A stretch of DNA of 64,000 nt from positions 682,001 through 746,000 of the forward strand of contig NC_052495.1 of the NCBI RefSeq assembly GCF_009730915.1, given 5' to 3'. Below are positions 1-8,786 of the stretch, piece after piece. Position numbers and translations under genes: made by a program. Source of the stretch: Dioscorea cayenensis subsp. rotundata (taxonomy: Eukaryota > Streptophyta > Magnoliopsida > Dioscoreales > Dioscoreaceae). Numbering within the stretch: the first letter of the stretch is position 1; every line of letters begins with the position of its first letter. The notes under the pieces are model-generated. The model was not told the origin of the DNA and ran no database searches. It worked only from the letters and a program-made list of their open reading frames with translations.

Positions 1-37
1 TCGACATCGGGAGATTATTCGAAGGACACCGTTTGCG

Positions 38-716
38 ATGTTCATCGAGTGGAAGCTATATACCAAGAGAGGGCCCTTCTTGATTCTCTTTTTGCAAAGG
101 TACGATGGCCGCACCAATAAATTCAGGATCGGGGAAAACCTGCTGAGTTTCAGGCCTCAGGATGTGGCTCTCGTTCTTGGTCTGCGTTGCGATGGCGGCG
201 CGATCGTGTTCGAAGAAGAAGACCCAGCTCGCGTTCGAAGGGCGGTATTTATCAAAAACCCTACAAGAGACACGAGACTCCATCAAGACCATTACAGTGC
301 AACTTGTTCGACGGAGGGAGAAGAAGATAATTTTGTCAAACTCCCGATGGTGTACCTCATGGGTGCGAGTCCCTCTTCCCAAATATATCATGCTCGGTTC
401 GAGTCGGATCGCTGATTACGTCGATGATCTACCGACCCATGAGGCGATACGCGTGGGCGCAGGGCGACGCACAAGTGGCTTATGGAGGATATTCCCCAGC
501 GTAGCCCGAGTGCAAGATAGATGCTGCCGGGAAGAAGACCAACAGTGGTACATTAAGGGGTTGCTCGGTCGCTTAACGTCCCGGTTTTACTGAGTGACCG
601 GAGCAGGGGAAGAAAGTCCGCTTTGGCAAGGTCCCAAGGATCTTTGTGCTACGGTGAAAGTACTACGGAAGCAAGCTGACTGAGAAACCGACTTGTCATC
701 GCTCGATGGGAAAGAG
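38..716 (+). pseudogene. Plant-mobile-domain / DUF1985-like exon of the ULP1 gene (degenerate)
   Basis: The first frame reads a segment with LLSFRPQDVALVLGLRCDG, the typical 'phase through, then valxlGL' signature of plant mobile domain and DUF1985-like regions that sit upstream of ULP1 peptidases in plant transposons. Further on, another frame encodes HKWLMEDIPQ (about 471-500), which fits the 'YAWA...L.EDI' part of the same domain, so at least one frameshift lies between. A plausible splice donor (GAG/GTAATA) occurs near 716, and the following intron is the phased repeat at 736-906. No initiation codon is assigned with confidence because the window may begin inside the gene. Confidence 0.55.
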
Positions 717-735
717 GTAATAAATCATGGACAAT

Positions 736-906
736 GTTTAACATAAGTCTTTAATGTTTAAACATATTATTTAGTGTTTAACTTTAGTATTTACCGTTTA
801 AAAACTTATTCATACTTGGTTTAAATATTTTTGTTCTCCGTTTAAATATATTCTATAACGTTTAAATATATAACCAACATGTTTAAATATAGTTTTTACA
901 TTTTAA
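736..906 (+). repeat. Phased GTTTAA array 1 (intron of ULP1-type gene)
   Basis: GTTTAA or GTTTAAA occurs at 736, 756, 776, 796, 819, 840, 860 and 881, with a decayed copy near 901. The spacing is 20-21 bp apart from one 23-bp step. Between anchors the sequence is AT-rich and poorly conserved. The array fills the interval between a donor near 716 and an acceptor near 950. Confidence 0.85.
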
Positions 907-949
907 AATGAATGATTTCGCTGACATTGTTTGGTTTCCATATGTTAGT

Positions 950-2230
950 TTCCCGAGATGGGTTCCGCTGAACGTCAAGAAGAAATATTTATTGGGGGCC
1001 AACCGACGGATGGATGCTATCGCTCCCGAACCACTTGCTCAAGGCGGGATGAGAGGCGACCTCATCGTGCGCTGCTCGACGCAGCTTCTCCTACTTCCGA
1101 CCCACCACGCCAGCGCAATCCTCGGCCGAGAAGCCTCCCCACCCCGGCAGATTGCAACAACCCCCTACCACGACAACGACAGTCCCCGATTGTGGCGCAC
1201 CGACCATGGCGGCCCTCCGACTGGCAAAGCGTCAACCCGGCGACATTAGGCGAAGATGTCACCGCAACTCTTATGCAGGGCGTGCGGATATTGATAACCG
1301 AAGTTTCCTCGACTTGTCGCTCGTGTTGAGGCACTGGAGGGACGTTCACAACCGACTGCGCCATCCCTCCAAAGAACTGAAGCACCCGGGACGAACGAGG
1401 CGTATGAATTTGACGACGATGACATCATCGGGAAGGTCATTCTAAGACGGCCACATTCGAAGAGACTTGCGAAAAAGAGGAGAACAATACTGCCTCTGTC
1501 TCCACCGCAGGGTCGACGATGAAACAATAGCAACACCATCGGGTCGGGTCGATGTCGTATCGAGACTGCTGCGTTGATGACATAGCCATGACGGTGGAGG
1601 ACATCGTCGATGATGTGGCTATCACGCGGTTGAGAAGGTCGTCAACTCTCTCTTTAATGAATCGATGGACCCGGTGGGAACCGGCTGTCTGAGATCATGG
1701 CATCAAAGATGGACACAATCCTTGCGGATCAAGAACAAGCTAAGGGTGTGTCTCCCAATGATCGTCAGTCGTCGCGACACGGTTGAGAAGATCGTTGAAT
1801 CTGCTGTCGTGGCCGTGGCCGTGCCGACAAGATCACGCAACGAGCAGACACAATCCCACCACAAATACAACCATGTAAGGATGTGTTCGCGGTTGATGTT
1901 GTCGCCGTTGTCCCCGCGATCGAGCCGTGCACAATCCCACAACAAGAACAACCATGTAAGGATGTGTCTGCATTGATGCTTTCGTCGCTGATCGTCCTCA
2001 CATCGAAGGAAGATGCTGGCTGGTCTCGAACACCGCTGACGGTGCAACTGCAGAGTGCCCCATGAAGACCCCGACCGAAAGCAACGAGAGAGATGATCAA
2101 GGCCAATCAACAATGGGACCGGATACTTTCGAAAAGCTTTTATTCCCAAAAATGGGTCTGGCTCTGTCTCGTCTTTAACAAATATGAGCGGGGAGTTGAT
2201 GAGGATCTTCCTCAATCGCTCATGGATCGG
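950..2230 (+). pseudogene. Middle region of the ULP1-type transposon gene, no clear domain
   Basis: This GC-rich block lies between an acceptor-like site near 950 and a strong donor GTAAGT at 2231. All frames are interrupted and no domain was recognised. Low-complexity acidic/basic linkers of this kind are usual between the mobile domain and the ULP1 peptidase in such elements. A short internal repeat is visible: a segment near 1857-1882 recurs near 1930-1956 (shared words CACAATCCCAC, ACAACCATGTAAGGATGTG). It is read as part of the element because it lies between two better-defined pieces and has the same composition. Confidence 0.4.
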
Positions 2231-2257
2231 GTAAGTCTTAAGTTTTTTTATGATAGT

Positions 2258-2386
2258 GTTTAACGATTTTATAATGGTGTTTAATGTCTTTATGTTATCA
2301 TTTAATTTTTCTACTTAACGTTTAATTATATATAATATCATTTAAACATTTACAATATGGTCTTATTATATCCATTATCGCTTTAA
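2258..2386 (+). repeat. Phased GTTTAA array 2 (intron of ULP1-type gene)
   Basis: Anchors GTTTAA, or one-base variants such as ATTTAA and GCTTTAA, lie at 2258, 2279, 2300, 2320, 2340, 2360 and 2380, again every 20-21 bp. A strong GTAAGT donor at 2231 precedes the array, so it fills an intron. Confidence 0.8.
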
Positions 2387-2390
2387 CCTC

Positions 2391-3150
2391 GAAGACCGTC
2401 GTGTGGAAGAATGACGTTGTCGAGACCACACGGGACAAATTAGTACATGCCGCTTGAGGGGAAGAAGATGGTCACGAGATGATGTGATGGGACGCTTTCG
2501 ATGCATTATACAAAAGTCACTGAGCAAATGACCATATCCTTACAAGAAGCGCCTCCCATCACCGGATCAGCTTGCGCTTTTTATGTCAAAGCGAGACGCA
2601 CACATGAAACAATTATGGCTATGGTCGGGGATGTCATGCGCAACACGCATCGTAAGTTCAAATTGACATCCTCCCGATAATCATGAATGGCCACTTCCAT
2701 GTCGTCGTCCTCGACAATGATAAACAAGAATACATTATTCTTCATGTCCGGGGTACGATAAAGACGCGTTGCACATGGTAAGATCTTCAATTATGTCTGA
2801 TTAATAGTGTTTGGTATTTAATCGGTATTCTAATCTCAACTTGCATATCTCGACAACGGAATCTATTCGACAACTGTGTCAATATGCAGTTCGGTGAGTC
2901 GGCGACGGCAAAGTACCCACTCATGCACGACACGGAAACCCCACGCCAGAAACAAGGAAGCGTCGATTGCGCCGTCTACGTCATGCGGTTTATCAAGCAG
3001 TTACTTTGGGGTGAGACGTTACGGCTACCGCAGACAGACGTTCCTTACCTCAGATTAAGATATGTTACCGCGATACTTTCAGGAGGCGGGCATGGCGTCA
3101 CGACAAAGGGGGTCGTCACAAGCGGGTTAAGATTTGTGATCGAAGAACAT
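2391..3150 (+). pseudogene. ULP1-like (peptidase family C48) domain, degenerate
   Basis: Two exon-like pieces carry the catalytic landmarks of a ULP1/SENP cysteine peptidase, the class that cleaves SUMO. The first (about 2680-2779) reads GHFHVVVLDND, where the central histidine region corresponds to the HW(H/x)L motif of the family. The second (about 2866-3110) reads QGSVDCAVYVMRFI, matching the Q-x-x-x-D-C-G active-site loop; the usual glycine after cysteine is alanine. A GTAAG donor near 2780 separates the pieces. The Asp expected after the histidine strand is not obvious (LHV appears instead of a YDS-type motif), so activity is doubtful. It converges with the transposase on the other strand. 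Confidence 0.65.
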
Positions 3151-3310
3151 GTCTTGTATATCTCAATGTCAATTTTGTTTTCGAATGTAAACTCGGACAT
3201 TCAATTCATTGTTTTCGTTTCTGAATAACATGACTTGTATATCTCAATGTAAATTTTGTTTGTTTTTCAATTGTAAAGGCGGGTTAAATTCCATTCGGTC
3301 TCATTTCATT

Positions 3311-3480
3311 GTTTAATTTACGTTGTAATTGTGTACATTTCCGTTTAATTGTTTAAATATATCATATATCGTTTAAACATCAGTTGAAATATTTGAAATT
3401 ACAGATCAGTATCCATTTTAAAAATAACAATGTCTACGTTTAAATACATTCAATTCAGTTGTAAAGAGTAAGAGTTTAAA
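3311..3480 (+). repeat. Phased GTTTAA array 3 (between ULP1 gene and transposase)
   Basis: Anchors at 3311, 3331 (GTGTACAT), 3351, 3371 and 3391 (ATTTGAAAT) are 20 bp apart, with looser copies at 3438 and 3474. The array lies in the spacer between the converging ULP1-type gene and transposase, in 3' flanks rather than in an obvious intron. Confidence 0.7.
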
Positions 3481-4095
3481 TATGGAAAGTTGCCCATCAA
3501 TACACAATGTTTCCCTATCATCGTCGGCTTATTTACAATGCCTAGTCGGCTGACAGCTTCATGCGAAGATCGTCGATCGTGATCGAATCCATGGCGGCAC
3601 GTGCAATGTAACTTCGCGGACATCAAACGCTGCAACTCGATCCTCTTTTCGCCTAGGCCGCCCAGTCGCCTTCGCCATCAAAGCGGTCGCAAACGAAGCT
3701 CACGATTTCCGTCGAAGGCTCGTCATCATCGGGTATGGGAATATAGCTTCCTTATCGCCAGCTTTGTAATTGTCGACGGTGAAGTACCCGCTAATAAATC
3801 GATGTACGTTGGTGTCTATCTCGCATTATTGCGAGCAAGCGTGTTCTGCAAGGGATACCATAAACTTGCCACCTTCGACATGAACAAGTTCCGATGGCGA
3901 GATCTGACGAGTTGTCTGACCGGTCGATCACTTCGTAACGATCATCGACACAATGACCAACACGAAGATTTCGGTTGTCCTCAACAATGATCTCTACCTT
4001 CGAATGTACGTCTGGGCATAAGTAGGTCTCCCATTTGTTCGCTTGCTCACGCCGGTTACATAACATGCGCATCAACTTGAACCTTGCAAATAAGG

Positions 4096-4223
4096 TTAAA
4101 CAAAGACAGTGATGGTTAAATAATTCGTAAACATGTTTAAACATTATTGTAAATATTTAAACGAAAGTATTAATATTTAAAGACAGACAAGTGTAATTAA
4201 ACAAATATTGAGAATGTTTAAAG
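4096..4223 (-). repeat. Phased GTTTAA array 4 (intron of MULE transposase)
   Basis: Here the anchor is TTAAAC or TTAAAG on the plus strand, so GTTTAA reads on the minus strand, as the transposase does. Motif ends fall at 4101, 4121, 4142, 4162, 4182, 4202 and 4223. The array is nearly the whole of a 158-bp intron (about 4089-4246) with minus-strand donor GTTTAC and acceptor TTTGCAAG. Confidence 0.85.
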
Positions 4224-5462
4224 GGTAACACTAAATGTTAAGTGTAAACCAACAGATAATTCGACCAATGTGCCATATCCGATTTATTAATCAACCAGTG
4301 ATGAGCTTCGGGTGATGTGGCCTGCAGTTCATTCACGGTATCATCGAAATCTTTAGCCGTGGATGCCCACGCAATGCGGAAGCATATAGACCAGCACTCC
4401 TCCCTCAATGCCTTCCCAAGTCTGACATTGGCTTTCATAAAATTGGCCTCCAAATGTCGAAGACAGTATGCATGTGGCGAAGAAGGGAAGACTCTCGCAA
4501 TTGCGCTCACAAGGCCCTTGGACCTGTCCTACACGAAAGTAATTATCTCATAATAATCTCCATCCTCGTATAAAGCATCGCCTAAGTTAGATATGAACCA
4601 AGTCCAATTGGCATCGGTCTCGTTGTCGACTATACCGAAGGCGACGTGAAAAAAACCATTGTTTCCATCTTTCCCTGTGGCACCCGATGAGTGTACCTCG
4701 ATATTTTCCGAGGAGGTGGGTACCATCGAGAAAGCAATGACTCCCGTAAGCCCTCTTGAATCCCACGATACACGCTACGAAAGAAAAGAATGCACGCTTT
4801 AAAACGATCACCGCTCTCTTTCCACGATCGCATACGCTGCCGGGATTTGTCTCGACCCACCTTATCCACATACCAAAGCAAACAATCGTGAGTGGAGATG
4901 TCACTGCCAGTCGAGGACCACTGGCATGCTCTTTTTCCCAACCAAGCTCGCTTGTATGGTATGTGGACACCATGTTCCCCGCAACATGTCCTTCCGAATG
5001 TCGATGGCCTTGATCGAGGGACGGTCCCCTGAGCTTCGAATCACTCGTCGCTAACCCATTTTTTGGACGCTTTCGGATGCGACGTCGAACCTATGCCACC
5101 ACCGCAAGTGTGTGAAGGGTTGATTGTCTTGATTCTAAAAGTATTTTTGTTATACTCTTTTGATGCATGAAGGCGCGAATGACAACCATCGGGCAGCATT
5201 CCACGATCGCCCGATGTTTTTCGTTCTTTATGAATTTGAAGTCAAAAATTCCTTTTGATTGCATGATTTCAAGTACATCCTCGAAAATGTTCGACACCGT
5301 CAAAAGCGTTGTCCAATATCCAACGACAAAGACTTTCGGGAATGATCCGACGAGGAAGGAAGACATCCCACACCGTCGAGGGTCGCCCATGGGGATGAAC
5401 TGGAGCACTCACGGAATCCGAATTCCACGCCAACACTTGATCAAATGAAAAAGATCAATATG

Positions 5463-5593
5463 TTAAAGCGGAGAATATAATGTTTAAGTGATAATCACAA
5501 TATTTAAACGTCAAATTAAAAAAACTTAAGCGGTTAACTAATAACGTAAAGCGACTAGTACAAGATGTTAACTAGTGACGGACATATTTAAAC
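5463..5593 (-). repeat. Phased GTTTAA array 5 (intron of MULE transposase)
   Basis: Minus-strand GTTTAA-type motifs end at 5468, 5488, 5509, 5530, 5551, 5572 and 5593, a 20-21 bp period with almost no drift. The array lies in an intron bounded on the minus strand by the donor GTAAGT near 5643 and an acceptor near 5445. Confidence 0.85.
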
Positions 5594-6015
5594 ACTAATG
5601 ACCCCAGACAACTGGAATAATTAAAAGAGAAGGAACTTACAACGAGTAAAAACTCGTTTTCATTAGAGATTCGACAATGGCACATTTTCGTCCTCGACGA
5701 CAAGATCAACTACAAAGACATTTGAAGATGGAGTGCACGTGACATATCCAGCTGGAAGTCAACATCGTTTTCTATTGGGCAAACCGTTTTATATCCATCC
5801 GGTGTGATGAACTTAACCTCGACAAGAGAAACTTCGAGACCCCATCAGCTCACATATCTCAGCTAACACCAACTCCCAAGAAGTCTGAGCCGTGAACATT
5901 AGCACTCTTCCCTCCCCGTTGAATCTAGCAATACCACAAAAAAACTCTCCATACTATATCGGGCCGAAAACCAAATCGTACTAAACAAAAATGAAATGAA
6001 GAACAAAAATAAGCC

Positions 6016-6053
6016 GAAGAAGAAGAAGAAGAAGAAGAAGAAGAAGAAGAAGA
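6016..6053. repeat. (GAA)n microsatellite
   Basis: About twelve GAA units in the spacer upstream (minus-strand sense) of the transposase. Simple-sequence repeat only. Confidence 0.9.
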
Positions 6054-6263
6054 TGTAAACAACAAACAGCAGTCATATAGGCAAACAAAAAAAGTGCATA
6101 TATATATATCACTGTCGCGATGAAGACCAAAAAGTGCATAGAGGTTAGACTAGGCGTGATGTGATTGGGCGTGTTTTTTTCCCTCCATCGGAAGGGCGAA
6201 AAAGGAAAAAAATATGCCATCGTCGCGATGAAGGCGTATTATCATCGCTCGACATGAGTATAT

Positions 6264-6620
6264 GTTTAAAGCGTCGAGCTTTTTATGTTTAAAGCAGGAT
6301 ACATATAGTGTTTAACATAACGATTACAGGTTTAAATAAAGTCCATATCGTGTAAATAATACGTAAAACGTTTAAATATAGTGACTTAACTGCTTTTAAA
6401 AATATATGTTATTGTTTAAATTGAATGCTTTTCACTGACATCAGCGTTGAAGATGGGTACTTCACGGGTCATCTGTTTAAACATCTTTACGTATTTTTCT
6501 TAAACACCGTTGTCATTGATTAAAAGAGTAACTTGAGTATTGTTTAACTTTTTTTCTATTGTTTACTAATGACTTTCTTTTGTTTCCCACATTGTTTTTT
6601 TACTAGGTCTCGTTTAAATT
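6264..6620 (+). repeat. Phased GTTTAA array 6
   Basis: GTTTAA-type motifs at 6264, 6287, 6310, 6330, 6350, 6370, 6392 and 6414 continue more loosely at 6475, 6542, 6561 and 6612. Spacing is 20-23 bp. The motif reads on the plus strand. It is not clear which gene this array belongs to; it adjoins the second transposase fragment. Confidence 0.65.
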
Positions 6621-6634
6621 TCAGAAGTTCACAT

Positions 6635-6830
6635 TCAAATAAAACATTCGTTTACAACATTTACAAAACATTTACAACATTTACAACATTTACAACGTCC
6701 TCTCGGACTTTGGACACTCACGACTCGACCCTCGTATAACGAAACAAGTGTTTGTACATTCGAATGCTCACAGTGGTTGCATAACATGCGCATCAACTTG
6801 AACCCTGCATGACGTACTAACATTAAAAAA
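6635..6830 (-). pseudogene. Second MULE transposase C-terminal fragment
   Basis: The minus strand encodes FKLMRMLCNHCEHSNVQT, which closely matches FKLMRMLCNRREQANKW of the transposase at 4050-4110. The nucleotide sequence around 6775-6812 is likewise nearly the same as 4060-4097 (shared run: CATAACATGCGCATCAACTT). It is therefore a second copy or partial duplicate of the same element, followed by GTTTAA-rich sequence. The remainder probably lies in the N gap at 7138. Just upstream there is a short repeat of the words TTTACAACA (6655-6697). Confidence 0.6.
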
Positions 6831-7137
6831 AGGTTAAACAAACACATTCGTGAAAAGCGACTATTAATCAATGTGTCATGGTCGGGACTTAAGCGAAGAT
6901 CTCGATAGTTAAACACGAGACGTAATAGTTGTACACTAACGTAATGTTTTTTTAAAGCGGTAACAAAAAGTCTCAGTGATAAATATCAACCCCAGTCTTA
7001 AAGGATGTTTCCCGACCTCCTCCTCTAGAGAATCCTCCATGATCACGCTGATACGTGAAAACTTTCTTTTCTTACCCAAGTCTAAAAGCTCGCTTAATTG
7101 CTTGCCCGTCATCCACATCGGAGAATCCTCCGCATTC

Positions 7138-8137
7138 NNNNNNNNNNNNNNNNNNNNNNNNNNNNNNNNNNNNNNNNNNNNNNNNNNNNNNNNNNNNNNN
7201 NNNNNNNNNNNNNNNNNNNNNNNNNNNNNNNNNNNNNNNNNNNNNNNNNNNNNNNNNNNNNNNNNNNNNNNNNNNNNNNNNNNNNNNNNNNNNNNNNNNN
7301 NNNNNNNNNNNNNNNNNNNNNNNNNNNNNNNNNNNNNNNNNNNNNNNNNNNNNNNNNNNNNNNNNNNNNNNNNNNNNNNNNNNNNNNNNNNNNNNNNNNN
7401 NNNNNNNNNNNNNNNNNNNNNNNNNNNNNNNNNNNNNNNNNNNNNNNNNNNNNNNNNNNNNNNNNNNNNNNNNNNNNNNNNNNNNNNNNNNNNNNNNNNN
7501 NNNNNNNNNNNNNNNNNNNNNNNNNNNNNNNNNNNNNNNNNNNNNNNNNNNNNNNNNNNNNNNNNNNNNNNNNNNNNNNNNNNNNNNNNNNNNNNNNNNN
7601 NNNNNNNNNNNNNNNNNNNNNNNNNNNNNNNNNNNNNNNNNNNNNNNNNNNNNNNNNNNNNNNNNNNNNNNNNNNNNNNNNNNNNNNNNNNNNNNNNNNN
7701 NNNNNNNNNNNNNNNNNNNNNNNNNNNNNNNNNNNNNNNNNNNNNNNNNNNNNNNNNNNNNNNNNNNNNNNNNNNNNNNNNNNNNNNNNNNNNNNNNNNN
7801 NNNNNNNNNNNNNNNNNNNNNNNNNNNNNNNNNNNNNNNNNNNNNNNNNNNNNNNNNNNNNNNNNNNNNNNNNNNNNNNNNNNNNNNNNNNNNNNNNNNN
7901 NNNNNNNNNNNNNNNNNNNNNNNNNNNNNNNNNNNNNNNNNNNNNNNNNNNNNNNNNNNNNNNNNNNNNNNNNNNNNNNNNNNNNNNNNNNNNNNNNNNN
8001 NNNNNNNNNNNNNNNNNNNNNNNNNNNNNNNNNNNNNNNNNNNNNNNNNNNNNNNNNNNNNNNNNNNNNNNNNNNNNNNNNNNNNNNNNNNNNNNNNNNN
8101 NNNNNNNNNNNNNNNNNNNNNNNNNNNNNNNNNNNNN
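7138..8137. other. Assembly gap (1000 N)
   Basis: Exactly 1000 N, a conventional placeholder length, so the true size is unknown. It follows the MULE cluster directly, and collapse of repeats is the likely reason. Open frames that cross it are meaningless. Confidence 0.99.
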
Positions 8138-8370
8138 AACCAGTTATATAGATTAATGAGGCATAACAGCATGCAATTGCCCGTGATACCGAAAAGTAGG
8201 GAAAATAAAAAACTTGACTTGTGTGTATATATATAAGTCCATACTTTGCATATCTGTGATCTGTCTTCCAAATAATAATAAAATTAAATAAATCGTCAAA
8301 ATTTTTAAAAAATTTTTTGAAATATTTATTAACATTTCTTTATCCTATTTTACACAAAATTACGCCCCTT

Positions 8371-8409
<39 letters not shown>

Positions 8410-8786
8410 GAAAATCTTCCTTTCATGTTTTTAGAGACGATTTGGCTCAATCCAAACACATAACAAACTTACAAAAGAAAAGCATCATGAATTTCATTAT
8501 TCTCAATTATTGTAGTTATGTTAAAATGGATTAAGATATAAAGAGCTCACCCACTGCAATAACAATGGAGGTTTTAAAATGTGTGGAACAAGGTCTGTCT
8601 GTATCCATTGAAGACTATTACATCTTAAGCAATTATTGAAGTCGGGTTCTGATAAGTAACAATTCAGAGATGCCTGAAGATGATGTATAAACTATACCGC
8701 AAGAGAATGTCTGTCCGCTTTCGTCTTCATCAAATTCATATATAGCTACAAGAAAGAGAGAGAGTGAGAGAGAGTATCATCATTTT
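8138..8786. other. Intergenic, 3' flank of the OTU gene
   Basis: AT-rich sequence with an (AT)n microsatellite at about 8376-8407 and a short GA-rich run near 8752-8775. No coding signal seen; the part nearest 8786 is presumably 3' untranslated sequence of the minus-strand OTU gene. Confidence 0.7.

Larger units (their letters stand above)
3640..5900 (-). pseudogene. MuDR/MULE transposase, interrupted
   Basis: Read on the minus strand, the order of parts is that of a MULE transposase. An N-terminal PB1-like stretch (PDGYKTVCPIENDVDFQLD, about 5790-5730) comes first. The MuDR DNA-binding region (FDFKFIKNEKHRAIVECC, about 5240-5190) follows. The catalytic core has FLDGTHLLGKYRG with the first Asp (about 4725-4690), GFFHVAFGIVDNE and a downstream CLRHL motif. 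A C-terminal SWIM zinc finger reads CSCRRWQVYGIPC (about 3895-3860), where the usual final CxH is Arg. Introns at about 4089-4246 and 5445-5643 are made of the 20-21 bp GTTTAA repeat. Several frameshifts split the frame, so it is probably non-functional. Confidence 0.8.
1..7137. mobile_element. Decayed Mutator-like (MULE) cluster carrying a ULP1 protease gene
   Basis: This block holds two converging gene relics: plant-mobile-domain plus ULP1-protease sequence on the plus strand (38-3150) and a MuDR-type transposase on the minus strand (5900-3640). A second, shorter transposase fragment lies at 6635-6830. Reading frames are broken throughout, so the copies look inactive. MULEs that acquired ULP1/C48 peptidase genes are known in plants (the Kaonashi type in Arabidopsis and similar melon elements); assigning this block to that type is an inference. 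No terminal inverted repeats were found; the left end lies outside the window and the right end in the N gap. The coding pieces are GC-richer than the AT-rich spacers, which are made of a 20-21 bp GTTTAA repeat described separately. Confidence 0.75.

Noticed and set aside
736-906. CRISPR-like array suggested by regular spacing
   Set aside because: Plant nuclear DNA; the conserved part is only 6-8 bp with a 20-21 bp period and there are no unique spacers flanked by long repeats or cas genes.
1062-2215. Several 100-170 codon frames on both strands in the GC-rich block
   Set aside because: Typical random frames of GC-rich decayed transposon DNA; none shows a domain.
6976-8271. Long open frames spanning the N run at 7138-8137, and similar ones at 22296-23420 and 41797-42910
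   Set aside because: They are open only because N positions cannot contain stop codons.
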